Positions 32,250 to 41,254 of a stretch of 64,000 bases of DNA are shown one piece after another; the first letter of the stretch is position 1; each line of letters begins with the position of its first letter. Origin of the DNA: Adhaeribacter swui (GTDB lineage: Bacteria; Bacteroidota; Bacteroidia; Cytophagales; Hymenobacteraceae); assembly GCF_014217805.1 (NCBI RefSeq), contig NZ_CP055156.1:4036585-4100584 (forward strand). Reading direction: 5' to 3'. A program made the position numbers and the translations under genes. Below the pieces are notes generated by a model. The model worked only from the letters and a program-made list of their open reading frames with translations. It was not told the DNA's origin and did not search any database.

Positions 32250-32798
32250 ATGGCATTAGATTTATTTGATTTGAAAGGCCCGGATGGCGCCGATAACAAC
32301 GGTGGCGTAAAGACCGTCATGTACGTGGCGCCGGAGCGTGATTTTTTAGCAATTAAAGATACTAAGAAAACAACCGCGCCTGGTGATGAAGTAACGATTG
32401 ATGGTAGCCACACCTTTAAACCAGGCAAAGGTTTTACCGAAGTATACGGCACCCTGGATTCTTCTGAAAACAAACTGGAAGCCGTAGGGGAGCGGGATGG
32501 CCGCAGCCAAAAAGGTACTTTTGAATTTTTCTACCCAGGAAACGCCAAAGAAGCGGCTGTTTTTGCCCGCCGCGTAAAAAATTTAGCGTGCATCCTGATC
32601 GTGGAAGAACTGGACGGTATTAAGCTCCAATTAGGCAGCAAAGGTTTAGGTATTGAGATCGTGGGCAGCTACACTTCCGCCAAAGTATCCGGAGGTAGAA
32701 GAGGCTGGACCTTTAAAGGCGAGTACTATACCAATAAGCAACTGTTCTACGAAGGAGAAATTGTGAAAGTGACTCCGGATGCAGAAGGTGGCGCTTAA
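32250..32798 (+). CDS. Putative virion structural protein (tail-tube-like)
   Basis: 182 residues, beta-rich: KTVMYVAPERDFLAIKDTKKT, GSHTFKPGKGFTEVYGTLDSSENKLEAVGERDGRSQKGTFEFFYPG and RRGWTFKGEYYTNKQLFYEGEIV. Strand pattern, size and position before a terminator fit a tail-tube or similar assembling protein, but the family is not recognised with certainty. A purine-rich AGAAAGGA precedes the ATG. Confidence 0.5.
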   Translation: MALDLFDLKGPDGADNNGGVKTVMYVAPERDFLAIKDTKKTTAPGDEVTIDGSHTFKPGKGFTEVYGTLDSSENKLEAVGERDGRSQKGTFEFFYPGNAKEAAVFARRVKNLACILIVEELDGIKLQLGSKGLGIEIVGSYTSAKVSGGRRGWTFKGEYYTNKQLFYEGEIVKVTPDAEGGA

Positions 32799-32841
32799 AC
32801 CTAAAAGCAACAATAACTTTTTTCATAACTTTACTTTTACT

Positions 32842-32871
32842 AAAGCCTGGCCGTTGGACCAGGCTTTTTTT
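32842..32871 (+). terminator. Terminator after the head block
   Basis: A 9-bp perfect stem (32842-32850 with 32859-32867), then seven T residues, immediately followed by the next late promoter. Confidence 0.85.
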
Positions 32872-32873
32872 AC

Positions 32874-32908
32874 GTCCTTTCTGCTCGGTTGTGCCCTTCG
32901 GAAATTTG
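32874..32908 (+). promoter_or_regulatory. Late-type bipartite promoter, copy 4
   Basis: GTCCTTTCT (32874-32882) and GAAATTTG (32901-32908), 27 nt apart; ATG follows at 32913, so the leader would be extremely short or absent. Confidence 0.7.
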
Positions 32909-32912
32909 AAGC

Positions 32913-33545
32913 ATGAATCTTGAAATTACACAATGGCTCCGCAGTAACCGGGATTATGGTACCGGAGTAGCGTTGTATGATCGCTTGGGCAGTAACCAGG
33001 TGCTCAAGCAGCTGTTTGCCCATGGGGAGTACTCCTTTACCCGGCGCAAGCTCGAAGATGCCTTGCAGGTCTTACTTGATCAGGATCCGGCACCGGTGGA
33101 AGAAAAAATAGCCAAGGTGCCCCAAAAGTTTCCAAAAACGTCCGAAAATACCCCTAAAGCATCCGCAGCTCCGGCATCGGTACGGGATAAAATGCGCCCG
33201 CTCCTGGATGAGCGCACCATGCTCCATAACCGCTTGGGCTTGTACCAGGAGCTTGGTCTTTCGCCAGAAGAAATGAAGCAGATAGCTTTCCGGATCCTGG
33301 CATTGACCCGCCAGATCACGCCGCTGTACCAACAAACGGCACTAGCCGCACCGGTGGTACCAGCACCCGCTGCCGTAGATTTTAGCCAGCTATCCGGCCT
33401 GGAGCAACATAAAAAATTAGCCAACCTCCGGAGCTTACGCACCAAAATCAAAAATAAACCCAACCGTGCTCCGGACCTGCCAGCCATCGAAGCGCAGATT
33501 CAACAACTCGAACAATTAATCCAATCCAGCAAAACCAATGACTGA
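32913..33545 (+). CDS. Hypothetical phage protein before the ParB-methyltransferase
   Basis: 210 residues, Pro/Ala/Lys-rich in the middle and helical at both ends (LEDALQVLLDQDPAPVEEKIAKVPQK; EQHKKLANLRSLRTKIKNKPNRAPDLPAIEAQIQQLEQLIQ). It starts about 5 nt after the -7 element of the promoter and overlaps the methyltransferase start by 8 nt. No family recognised; first gene of the packaging operon. Confidence 0.5.
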   Translation: MNLEITQWLRSNRDYGTGVALYDRLGSNQVLKQLFAHGEYSFTRRKLEDALQVLLDQDPAPVEEKIAKVPQKFPKTSENTPKASAAPASVRDKMRPLLDERTMLHNRLGLYQELGLSPEEMKQIAFRILALTRQITPLYQQTALAAPVVPAPAAVDFSQLSGLEQHKKLANLRSLRTKIKNKPNRAPDLPAIEAQIQQLEQLIQSSKTND

Positions 33546-34809
33546 TTTACAGTGGGAAACCGTTAAACGCCAGGTTAAGGACCTGGTGCCTTATGAGTAC
33601 AATCCGCGCATCCTTACTCCGGAGCGTATTCAAAAATTAAAGGAGTCGTTTGAAAAATTTAGCCTGGTAGAAATACCGGCCATTAACCTGGATAATATTT
33701 TAATTGCTGGCCACCAGCGGATTAAGGTCATGGTGGATCTGGGCTGGTCCGAACAATACATTGATGTGCGCTGCCCTAACCGCATGCTCACCGAAAAGGA
33801 GATGAAAGAATACAACATCACCTCCAACGTGCCGGTGGGTTTCTGGGACCGCGATATCCTGGAAGAAGTTTTTAGCGATATCGACCTGGCCGACCTGGGC
33901 CTGGACCTGAGCGAAATCAAACTGCCCGACTCCTTACTCAAAGAGCTGCACCCGGAAGAAGAGCAGGATTTTGAACCCATCTTGCCCCGGGAGCCAATCT
34001 CGGTTCTGGGTGATTTGTATGAGTTTCAAAGCATCGAAAAGAAGCTGGTACACCGCGTACATTGCGCCTCCAGTACCGACAGCGATGCGGTCGCCAAACT
34101 GCTAGCTGGTAAGATGGTAAACCTGTTGATCACGGATCCACCTTACAACGTCGATTACCAGGGTGGTACTAAAGAAAAGCTGAAGATTGAAAATGATAAG
34201 ATGGATAATGATTCCTTTTATCAGTTTCTCTACGACTTTTACTGCAACTGCTTTTTATTCCTGGAACCAGGTGCTCCGTTTTATATTTTCCACGCTGACT
34301 CGGAAGGGGCTAATTTTCGCCAGGCACTCAAAGATGCGCAGCTGAAGCTGGCGCAATGCCTGATCTGGGTAAAGAACTCTATTGTCATGGGCCGGCAGGA
34401 TTACCATTGGCAGCACGAACCCATTTTGTACGGCTGGAAAGAAGGCGCAGCGCACAAATGGTATTCCGATCGCAAGCAGAGCACGGTGCTGGAGTTTGAC
34501 CGGCCTACCCGCAACGCGGAGCACCCAACCATGAAGCCTATCCCCATTCTGACTTATTTACTGGAACAGAGCTCCCAGCGCCGCGATATCGTGGCTGACT
34601 TCTTCGGTGGCTCCGGCAGCACCCTGATCGCCTGCGAGCAGCTGCAGCGGCAGTGTTATGCCCAGGAGCTGGATCCGCGCTTTGTGGACGTGCATGTGCG
34701 CCGGTGGGTAAAATACATGCGCGATAATAATTTGCCCTTTACTGTCAAAAGAAACGGAGTAGAACTCGATGGAACCGAACTTTCAAGATTCGACGAAGCC
34801 CAAAGCTAA
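33538..34809 (+). CDS. ParB-domain DNA methyltransferase fusion
   Basis: 423 residues. The N-terminal 120 are a ParB/Srx-like domain with LVPYEYNPRILT and AGHQRIKVM (residues 57-65). The rest is an N6-adenine or N4-cytosine methyltransferase of beta class: DPPYNVDYQGG (200-210, catalytic DPPY) and DFFGGSGSTLIACEQLQRQCYAQELDPRF (SAM-binding FxGxG motif). Such fusions are common in phages beside terminase genes and may protect the genome or mark packaging. No restriction enzyme is adjacent, so it is an orphan methylase. Confidence 0.88.
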   Translation: MTDLQWETVKRQVKDLVPYEYNPRILTPERIQKLKESFEKFSLVEIPAINLDNILIAGHQRIKVMVDLGWSEQYIDVRCPNRMLTEKEMKEYNITSNVPVGFWDRDILEEVFSDIDLADLGLDLSEIKLPDSLLKELHPEEEQDFEPILPREPISVLGDLYEFQSIEKKLVHRVHCASSTDSDAVAKLLAGKMVNLLITDPPYNVDYQGGTKEKLKIENDKMDNDSFYQFLYDFYCNCFLFLEPGAPFYIFHADSEGANFRQALKDAQLKLAQCLIWVKNSIVMGRQDYHWQHEPILYGWKEGAAHKWYSDRKQSTVLEFDRPTRNAEHPTMKPIPILTYLLEQSSQRRDIVADFFGGSGSTLIACEQLQRQCYAQELDPRFVDVHVRRWVKYMRDNNLPFTVKRNGVELDGTELSRFDEAQS

Positions 34810-35425
34810 GCTCGACACCCGAATGGACCGGCTCTACTACTCCTACATCGATGAGGAAGTAGAGGCCAGCTTAACGGATAAAGACCGGGAGTACCGTGAG
34901 CAGCTGGAAGCTGCCTGGTCGCTTTTAGTGCAGTACCATTCTTTCGAGCAATCGGTACCCTTGCTCCGGAGCCGCTTTGATATTAGCCGCGCAACGGCTT
35001 ACCGGGTACTCAACGACTGCACCCGGTTGTTCGGCGACGTGACCCAGGTAAGTAAGCAAGGTCTGCGGCATATTCTTTACGAGTACTCCATGAAGGTTTT
35101 CCAGCTGGCTGCGACCCAGAAACCACCGGAACTTGGTCAAATGAACCGGGCCATCAAAAACATGGCTATGCTCAAAGGTCTGGACCAGAACGATGCCGGC
35201 TCCTTCGATGCCGAGTTACTCGAGGCGCATACTTACTTGCTGCAGCTGACGGCCAAAGGCTCCGAAAAGCCCAAAACTTTAAATATAAGCGCCATCAATA
35301 AGCTCCCGGAAACCGAATACCAGGAGGTGCTCGATAGCGTGGAAGAAGAAGGCCTGGGCCATCAATCCATTGATGATATTTTGGATGGAAAGCTTAGCTC
35401 GGACCAGGAGGAAGAAGATGAGTAA
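34769..35425 (+). CDS. Putative terminase small subunit
   Basis: 218 residues overlapping the methyltransferase end by 41 nt and the large-subunit start by 8 nt. It has an HTH-like SFEQSVPLLRSRFDISRATAYRVLNDCTRLFGDVTQVSKQGL, as in small terminases that recognise pac/cos DNA, followed by a helical region and an acidic tail. The assignment rests on HTH plus position. Confidence 0.7.
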   Translation: MEPNFQDSTKPKAKLDTRMDRLYYSYIDEEVEASLTDKDREYREQLEAAWSLLVQYHSFEQSVPLLRSRFDISRATAYRVLNDCTRLFGDVTQVSKQGLRHILYEYSMKVFQLAATQKPPELGQMNRAIKNMAMLKGLDQNDAGSFDAELLEAHTYLLQLTAKGSEKPKTLNISAINKLPETEYQEVLDSVEEEGLGHQSIDDILDGKLSSDQEEEDE

Positions 35426-37076
35426 AATTAAACCGCTGTTTTTTAACCGGCCGCAGAAGCGATTTATTTTATCGATGCTGTCGGCCGCCGTTTCTATCTG
35501 GAGTCGGGCAACCGGGAAATCAACCTTGATTGCCTGGCTCATGAAGTGCATCGTGGAAACCATGCCGCGGAGTAAGTGGGCTTTGGTGGGCAGCACCTAC
35601 AAGCAGATCCTGACCTTAACGCTGCCTTCCACCATCGCCTCGCTGGAGCGACTCGGTTTTTACAAGGATAAACATTATTTCATTGGCCGCAAGTGCCCAG
35701 CCGCCTGGAACGGGGTGGAGCCCTATGAACCGCCACTCAATTATGAGCACTGCATTTATTTTTGGAAGCAAGGCGTCGTTTTTCAAATGGTCAGCCAGGA
35801 TGCCGGTGGCTCCGGCTCCCGGGGGGCTAACTTCGACGGCATTATTTCGGATGAGACGTTACTCTTGAATAAAGAGCGCTACGATAAAGAAGTTTCGGCC
35901 GCAAACCGGGGTAATCTGCGTTTTTTCGCTAAAAATCCCTTGCACCACGGAGAATTCCATTTTTCTTCCATGCCTTACGGCGATCAGGGTAAATGGCTAT
36001 TGGATGTCGGCCGGTATTACCAAAAAGACAACTACGATTTTCTGCAGCTGCAAAATGAGCTGGTAAAACTGCAGCTGGAATTTATTGATAAAAAAGACCG
36101 GGAATTCCGCAAAAAGCAATGGGAAACCATGCAGGAGCTGAGCCGGCAAATCCGCTTTTATCCCAATAAAGAAACCAAGCTGCTTTATTCGGAAGCCAAC
36201 ACGTTTGATAACCTGGAAAATTTAGGTTTAATATACCTGGAAGATCAAAGGGCCACTTTAACGGACTTTGTTTTTCTGGTGGAAATTCTAAATAAAAGAC
36301 CAGGTACCGTAGAAGCCGGTTTTTATCCAACGCTCAATTACCACCGGCACGCTTACGAAAATTTTAATAACAACTACCTGGAAGGCCTGGATTATAATTT
36401 AAAAAAGCTGCAGCAGGTAGATAGTAGGATGGATGGCGATTGTGATAGTAGCTGTGCCTTACGCCTGGCGGTAGACTGGGGTAGCAAAATATCGGTACTA
36501 TCCGTGGCTCAGCACCTGGTGCCCTCCAATGAATATCGTTTTTTAAAGGGCCTGTATGTAAAGCACCCTAAATTAATCAATGATTTAGCTGATTTGTTCT
36601 GTGACTACTATGCCTATCATTTGAATAAAACGCTGGTGTTTATTGAGGATAGTGAGTGGGGTAATGCCCGTAAGCCCGATAGTGATAAGACCTATAATGA
36701 GCAGTTTATTGATCGGTTGAAGTCACGTGGTTGGCGCATAACCCGTACTAACCTGGGCCGGGTGCCTGCTTACCAGACCCGTTACCACCTGGCCCACGAG
36801 ATGCTAGGGGAGACGGATACCCGCTTACCGCGTATTCGTTTTAATAAGCACAACTGCCGTGATATCCTAACGGCTATGGCCATGGCTCCCGTGAAGCAGG
36901 GAAGTAAGGGGGAGATCGAGAAGGATAAGAGCAGTGAAAAGAAGCTGACGGTACCAGGTCAGGAGGCTACCCACTTCACCGATACCGTGGACCTGCACTT
37001 GCTCAGCATTGACAAGCACGTGGTTCGTAAGCAACCAGATTTTAGTCAGTTGATGGTATTGGGGAGTCTTCGTTAG
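35418..37076 (+). CDS. Phage terminase large subunit
   Basis: 552 residues from ATG at 35418; the in-frame extension upstream lies inside the small-subunit gene. ATPase motifs: Walker A RATGKST (residues 30-36) after an adenine-motif-like FFNRPQKRF, and a Walker-B-like FDGIISDE at about 140. The C-terminal nuclease half includes LRLAVDWGSKISVLSVAQ (first acidic site) and LVFIEDSEWGNA (second). It pumps DNA into proheads and cuts the concatemer. Confident from motifs and context. Confidence 0.88.
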   Translation: MSKIKPLFFNRPQKRFILSMLSAAVSIWSRATGKSTLIAWLMKCIVETMPRSKWALVGSTYKQILTLTLPSTIASLERLGFYKDKHYFIGRKCPAAWNGVEPYEPPLNYEHCIYFWKQGVVFQMVSQDAGGSGSRGANFDGIISDETLLLNKERYDKEVSAANRGNLRFFAKNPLHHGEFHFSSMPYGDQGKWLLDVGRYYQKDNYDFLQLQNELVKLQLEFIDKKDREFRKKQWETMQELSRQIRFYPNKETKLLYSEANTFDNLENLGLIYLEDQRATLTDFVFLVEILNKRPGTVEAGFYPTLNYHRHAYENFNNNYLEGLDYNLKKLQQVDSRMDGDCDSSCALRLAVDWGSKISVLSVAQHLVPSNEYRFLKGLYVKHPKLINDLADLFCDYYAYHLNKTLVFIEDSEWGNARKPDSDKTYNEQFIDRLKSRGWRITRTNLGRVPAYQTRYHLAHEMLGETDTRLPRIRFNKHNCRDILTAMAMAPVKQGSKGEIEKDKSSEKKLTVPGQEATHFTDTVDLHLLSIDKHVVRKQPDFSQLMVLGSLR

Positions 37077-37308
37077 ATGATACCTTCTTATTTTCTTGAA
37101 GAAATTTTTTTGTTGCAAAAACTTTAGCAGCGTTAATTTCTATTAACCTTTTATGAAGCTTTAACCTGATAGAATAAAATTTAACCTTATCCTCGGTTTT
37201 CATATTAGGAAATGCTTCTCTAAGATAGTTAAGATGCTCCAAGACGTCAACGTAAGGAAGGTTCTCAATATCTAGATTATTGAATATTGAGTCAAGTAAA
37301 CCCTCCAT
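37042..37308 (-). CDS. Hypothetical small protein antisense to the late operon
   Basis: 88 residues on the opposite strand, overlapping the terminase end tail-to-tail by 35 bp. Clean helical composition (IFNNLDIENLPYVDVLEHLNYLREAFPNMKTEDKVKFYSIRLKLHKRLIEINAAKVF) and AT-rich codons unlike the phage genes around it. It looks like a small lysogenically expressed cargo gene. No family recognised. Confidence 0.5.
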   Translation of the reverse strand: MEGLLDSIFNNLDIENLPYVDVLEHLNYLREAFPNMKTEDKVKFYSIRLKLHKRLIEINAAKVFATKKFLQENKKVSSNEDSPIPSTD

Positions 37309-37724
37309 GTATCTAAATCATTAACTTATATAAAGGTAAATGAAGTTAATTTAAAACGGCTAGGATAAATACGTATTTATCAGGTTTAAATACCCTATTA
37401 TGTATTTGTGTGAGGTAAATATTATAAACTTCAAAGTGCCATGGATTATTTTTTATAGATAAGGAAATTGCCAGTGAAAACCGCCTCAGCGCACCGCGTT
37501 GGGGCTTTTTTATTTCCGGCCCTGTCATATATCCTATTTTTGAGAGGGTGGCAATTGCCAGGGCGCGATAGTGCACGCCGGGGTGCGCATCCGGATTTTG
37601 AGACTGGCGCAATAGTTTTTCGGGCTAAAATCTTTGATTCCAGCAAGTACAGGCACTTTTCACAAAATATTTTTGAGACTGGCTTTTTTCGCCGGCCGCT
37701 TATTCACTTGCCGCTTTATTTTGT
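37309..37724. other. Spacer with direct repeats
   Basis: About 400 bp with no credible gene. The 13-mer TTTTGAGACTGGC occurs twice in direct orientation (37596-37608 and 37671-37683), and there is a GC-rich hairpin-like segment around 37570-37590. It ends with a late promoter. A cos/pac site is possible next to the terminase gene but not demonstrated. Confidence 0.45.
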
Positions 37725-37759
37725 GTCCTTTCTATAGCTTGGCCAGCATCGGAAATTTG
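37725..37759 (+). promoter_or_regulatory. Late-type bipartite promoter, copy 5
   Basis: GTCCTTTCT (37725-37733) and GAAATTTG (37752-37759), 27 nt apart; ATG at 37764. The -7 element and start-codon spacing are nearly identical to copy 4. Confidence 0.72.
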
Positions 37760-37763
37760 ATTC

Positions 37764-38096
37764 ATGACAATGCAAATGGACATTATCCGGTTGAGCGAAG
37801 TGCTAAAAATTATAGGGGACAAAGCGCAGCCTTTTGACCTGGTGTACTGCACAGCGGATTTGAAAAAAGGAACTGGCGGAGAAATTAAAGTACGCAATGG
37901 CTGCCGGTTATCCAGTAAAAATATTAATGAAGAGGCAGCTCCGCAGCCAAACGAAACGGTACCTGCTGGCAAATCTTCTAAAAAACCGAACCACTTCGAG
38001 AATGCTACCCGCAACATAATTAAAGCCAATGGCCAGGTGCGGACCGTCCACATTTTCCTGATTCTGCAATTCAACGGTAAGAAAGTAATTATTTAA
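37764..38096 (+). CDS. Hypothetical protein preceding the portal gene
   Basis: 110 residues, basic, with MDIIRLSEVLKIIGDKAQPFDLVYCTADLKKGTGGEIKVRNGCRL then a Pro/Lys-rich stretch and RTVHIFLILQFNGKKVII. Coupled to the portal gene by TAATG. Unknown function. Confidence 0.5.
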   Translation: MTMQMDIIRLSEVLKIIGDKAQPFDLVYCTADLKKGTGGEIKVRNGCRLSSKNINEEAAPQPNETVPAGKSSKKPNHFENATRNIIKANGQVRTVHIFLILQFNGKKVII

Positions 38097-39442
38097 TGGC
38101 AACAGTAAATAAATCCGGCACCATGGCCTTCAGCTCCCGGTCCGGTGTGATGATGAAAACCAACACGGGTTTTTCTGGTACCAAATCCAGCGAGGCCGGG
38201 GCCGTGCCCACTACTTCGGTGCAAAAAAATGAGGGCAGTTCAGCTATTGAGTTCTGGGGCGATGATAACCTTTTTCCGCAAAACGTGCGGAAGGAAGTAG
38301 AAAAAAATACCATTCTGCCCACGGTGCTGCAACGCCGGGCGGAGTTTTGGTACGGCGGCGGCATTGTTTACGGCACCCTGGAGGGTTACGATGCCAAGAA
38401 CAACGAAATTTTTAGACGCGCTCAGCCCGGCCAGTTTCCGGATGTGGACTTGTTTTACCAGCGCTCTAAAATAAACCGTTATGCTTTCGAAGGCTTTATG
38501 GATTTATCCTGGTGGGCCAACACTTTTCCGGAATTAATCCTGAGCCGCGACCGGAAGAAAATAAATAAAATTACCATCCAGGAAGCACCTTATTGCCGCT
38601 ACTCCAAAGCCGATAAATCCACCGGTGCTTTTAAATATGTTTATGTAAACGCTAATTGGGGTGATGGGGGCAAGCACGATGATGAGTACGCCACGCCGGT
38701 ACCAGTACTGGATCCTTACGCCGATCCGGTAGAAGATTTGCAAAGCCGCACCGATAGCTTTAAATACATTTATCCGGTTTCCATTCCATCGCCGGAAAAG
38801 AACGCTTATCAGCTGGCCAGCTGGAATAGCATTCGCCGTTCGGGTTGGCTGGAAGTAGCCCAGGCCATTCCGGAATTTAAAAAAGCGTTATTTAAAAATC
38901 AGCTCACCATTAAATACGTGGTGGAGGTGCATTCCAGCTACTGGCTCTGGAAATACAAGGATTGGGAAACCAAGACGGATGATGAACGCCGTAAAATTAT
39001 ATCGGATGAGCTGGATGAGTTTGATAAAGTAATGGCGGGTACCGAAGGTGCTGGCAAGTCCATTATGACTACCACCATCACCGTGGATGGCGAAACCATT
39101 GCAGCTTTTAAAGTCACGGCCATCGATGATAAACTTAAGACCGGTCTGTACATCGAAGATTCGCAGGAAGCTTCATCGCACATTTTTACCGCGCTTGGAT
39201 TAGCTCCCACGCTGATGGGTATTAGCCCGGGCAAAGGCATGGGTGCCGGCTCCGGATCGGATGCCCGGGTGGCCTTCAATAACTTTATTTCTACTTCCAA
39301 ATTTCAGCAAGACTTAATCCTGGAACCGCTGCACCTGGTGCGCGACTACAACGGCTGGGATCCTAACCTGGTGTTCCGGATTCAAAATCCTTTAATCATG
39401 ACGCTTGACGCCGGCCAGCCGGTCCAGCAAGAAACCAAATAA
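38096..39442 (+). CDS. Putative phage portal protein
   Basis: 448 residues. It has the portal-like opening of a Thr/Ser-rich tail, then IEFWGDDNLFPQNVRKEVEKNTILPTVLQRRAEFWYGGGIVYG, a middle clip-like region (LPYSKIDK-type basic strands), and a long C-terminal helix region with SHIFTALGLAPTLMGISPGKGMGAGSGSDARVAFNNFI, which matches portal proteins of Bacteroidota siphoviruses. It forms the dodecameric DNA entry ring. Assignment from overall pattern and location. Confidence 0.75.
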   Translation: MATVNKSGTMAFSSRSGVMMKTNTGFSGTKSSEAGAVPTTSVQKNEGSSAIEFWGDDNLFPQNVRKEVEKNTILPTVLQRRAEFWYGGGIVYGTLEGYDAKNNEIFRRAQPGQFPDVDLFYQRSKINRYAFEGFMDLSWWANTFPELILSRDRKKINKITIQEAPYCRYSKADKSTGAFKYVYVNANWGDGGKHDDEYATPVPVLDPYADPVEDLQSRTDSFKYIYPVSIPSPEKNAYQLASWNSIRRSGWLEVAQAIPEFKKALFKNQLTIKYVVEVHSSYWLWKYKDWETKTDDERRKIISDELDEFDKVMAGTEGAGKSIMTTTITVDGETIAAFKVTAIDDKLKTGLYIEDSQEASSHIFTALGLAPTLMGISPGKGMGAGSGSDARVAFNNFISTSKFQQDLILEPLHLVRDYNGWDPNLVFRIQNPLIMTLDAGQPVQQETK

Positions 39443-39444
39443 CC

Positions 39445-40461
39445 ATGGCTTTAATTAAATCGATCGAAGAATTTCAAAAGTGGGTGGGCGTTAACGAAAG
39501 TGCCAGCCTCGAAGCCGTGATGGGCGACATCTTACTAGTGGAAGATGAAATCATTAGCAAGTACCTGGGCCGCAATTTTATGGCGGAACTGGATCAAAAA
39601 TACAACGAAGCTCCGGATAGTTTAACGGAGCTGGAAGTTAAATTGATTGATAAGCTGCAGCAGGCGATCAGCAACCTGGCGCAGGAAAGTTACCTGGATT
39701 TAAACCAGGTGCAAATTTCGGATGGCGGTATTCATATCGAAAGCACCGGCTCCCGGAAAACGGCCTTTCAGTGGCAGATCAACAACCTCCGGAAAAGCTT
39801 TTTGCGCAAAGGCTATAATGGTCTGGAGCGGGCTTTGGAAGTTCTGGAGGTAAATATCGATGCGACCGAGTTTGCCACCTGGGCAGAGTCCTCCTTTGCC
39901 ACCGCTTTTCACCAGTTCTTTATTAATACCGCCCGGGAGTTTTCGCAGGAGTATAACATTTATAACTCGCGGCTTACCTACATGCACTTACTGCATATTT
40001 TAAAAAAAGCTGAGAGTTTCTTCCTGGAGCCGGTGCTGGGCCCAGAACTTTTTTATGAGTTAAAAGACCAGATTAAGGATCGGGACTTGCTGCCGGAGAA
40101 TAAAATTTTACTCGAGGAGTTTATTAGGCCGGCGCTGGCGCACCTGGTGGTTTCCCAGGCCTTAGCTGAAGAAGGTTTCCGGTTAACGCCGGATGGCATT
40201 GAACTGACCTTTGGCCGCTTTGATGATTTAAATAAAGAAAAAGCCTCGGACAGCGCCAGCCAATTAAACCGCAAGATCCGGAACGCGCACCAGGACGGCC
40301 AGGCTTACCTGGTTAAACTCCGTAATTACCTGGACGCAAAGTCCTCCGCAACTGTTTATTCTTCCTACTATGAGAGTCCTTTGTACCAACCACCCGGAGG
40401 ACCAAAAAATATTGTTATCCGCAACACGGATCCAACCGCTAAAACTTTCCGCTTCTTTTAA
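39445..40461 (+). CDS. DUF6712-type head-completion protein
   Basis: 338 residues beginning LIKSIEEFQKWVGVNESASLEAVMGDILLVEDEIISKYLGRNF, the opening of a family (DUF6712) found after portal genes in Bacteroidota phages. The rest is mostly helical. It probably works as a head-tail connector or adaptor. Two nt after the portal stop. Confidence 0.65.
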   Translation: MALIKSIEEFQKWVGVNESASLEAVMGDILLVEDEIISKYLGRNFMAELDQKYNEAPDSLTELEVKLIDKLQQAISNLAQESYLDLNQVQISDGGIHIESTGSRKTAFQWQINNLRKSFLRKGYNGLERALEVLEVNIDATEFATWAESSFATAFHQFFINTAREFSQEYNIYNSRLTYMHLLHILKKAESFFLEPVLGPELFYELKDQIKDRDLLPENKILLEEFIRPALAHLVVSQALAEEGFRLTPDGIELTFGRFDDLNKEKASDSASQLNRKIRNAHQDGQAYLVKLRNYLDAKSSATVYSSYYESPLYQPPGGPKNIVIRNTDPTAKTFRFF

Positions 40462-40462
40462 C

Positions 40463-40876
40463 ATGCCTAATCAATCCACCCTCCACATTAATCGGACGCT
40501 GCATCAGCCTAAACAAACTTTAGGCGTGATGACCGTAAAGCTCGGTAGCCAGGTTATTTACAACTGTAAAACCCTGGAGCTGCCCTGGCTTCAAAATAAA
40601 TCCAAAGTAAGCTGCATTCCCACCGGTACCTACCAGGTGCGAAAACGGAACTCGCCCAAATACGGCGACCACTTCCACGTGCTCGATGTTCCCGGCCGGG
40701 ATTACATCCTGATTCACCATGGTAATTATTACACTGATATTCTTGGATGCATCCTCCCTGGTCAAAACTTTAGCGACATCAATGGCGATGGCCTGCGCGA
40801 TGTGACCAACAGCAAAAACACCATGAAAATGCTTTTAAGCTTGCTCCCAGACTCTTTCACCTTAATTATTACCTAA
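40463..40876 (+). CDS. DUF5675 family protein of the lysis region
   Basis: 137 residues from ATG at 40463, 1 nt past the previous stop; a longer in-frame start would lie inside that gene. Landmarks: LGVMTVKLGSQVIYNCKTLELPW, IPTGTYQVRKRNSPKYGDHFHVLDVPGRDYILIHHGNYYTDILGCILPG. This is the DUF5675 family, usually next to holin-like genes in phages. The conserved His, Tyr and Cys suggest an enzyme, perhaps acting on peptidoglycan, but no activity is established. Confidence 0.75.
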   Translation: MPNQSTLHINRTLHQPKQTLGVMTVKLGSQVIYNCKTLELPWLQNKSKVSCIPTGTYQVRKRNSPKYGDHFHVLDVPGRDYILIHHGNYYTDILGCILPGQNFSDINGDGLRDVTNSKNTMKMLLSLLPDSFTLIIT

Positions 40877-40879
40877 ACC

Positions 40880-41254
40880 ATGCTCGCGATTTTATTACAA
40901 GTGGAACCGGCTATCTGGTCCAAACTCGGGGAGGCTGGTGTTCTGGTACTCGCCATGGCTGCTGCTATTTATTGGTTAGTTCGAAAATTAGATAAATCGG
41001 AAATCAAGTGTGACCAGCTCAATGCTTACATCCAGTCGATGGCCGAGAAAAACATTACCACCCTCAAAGATGTGCAGGTGATGATGGAGAAAGTATTTGA
41101 TAACCAGGTAAACGGCGATGCTGCCATCAAGCACGAGATCTTGGAGCAGAATATTGCTTTGCAGAACAATTTAAAAGATTACATCAAAGATTTATTAGAT
41201 CATACCAATCATAAAAATGAACAAGTTAATTCAAAACTGGCTGTTGGCAATTAA
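40880..41254 (+). CDS. Putative holin
   Basis: 124 residues with one N-terminal hydrophobic helix (GVLVLAMAAAIYWLV, about 20-35) and a charged, helical C-terminal tail. Size, topology and place between DUF5675 and a second membrane protein fit a class III-like holin. It overlaps the next gene by 38 nt. Confidence 0.6.
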   Translation: MLAILLQVEPAIWSKLGEAGVLVLAMAAAIYWLVRKLDKSEIKCDQLNAYIQSMAEKNITTLKDVQVMMEKVFDNQVNGDAAIKHEILEQNIALQNNLKDYIKDLLDHTNHKNEQVNSKLAVGN

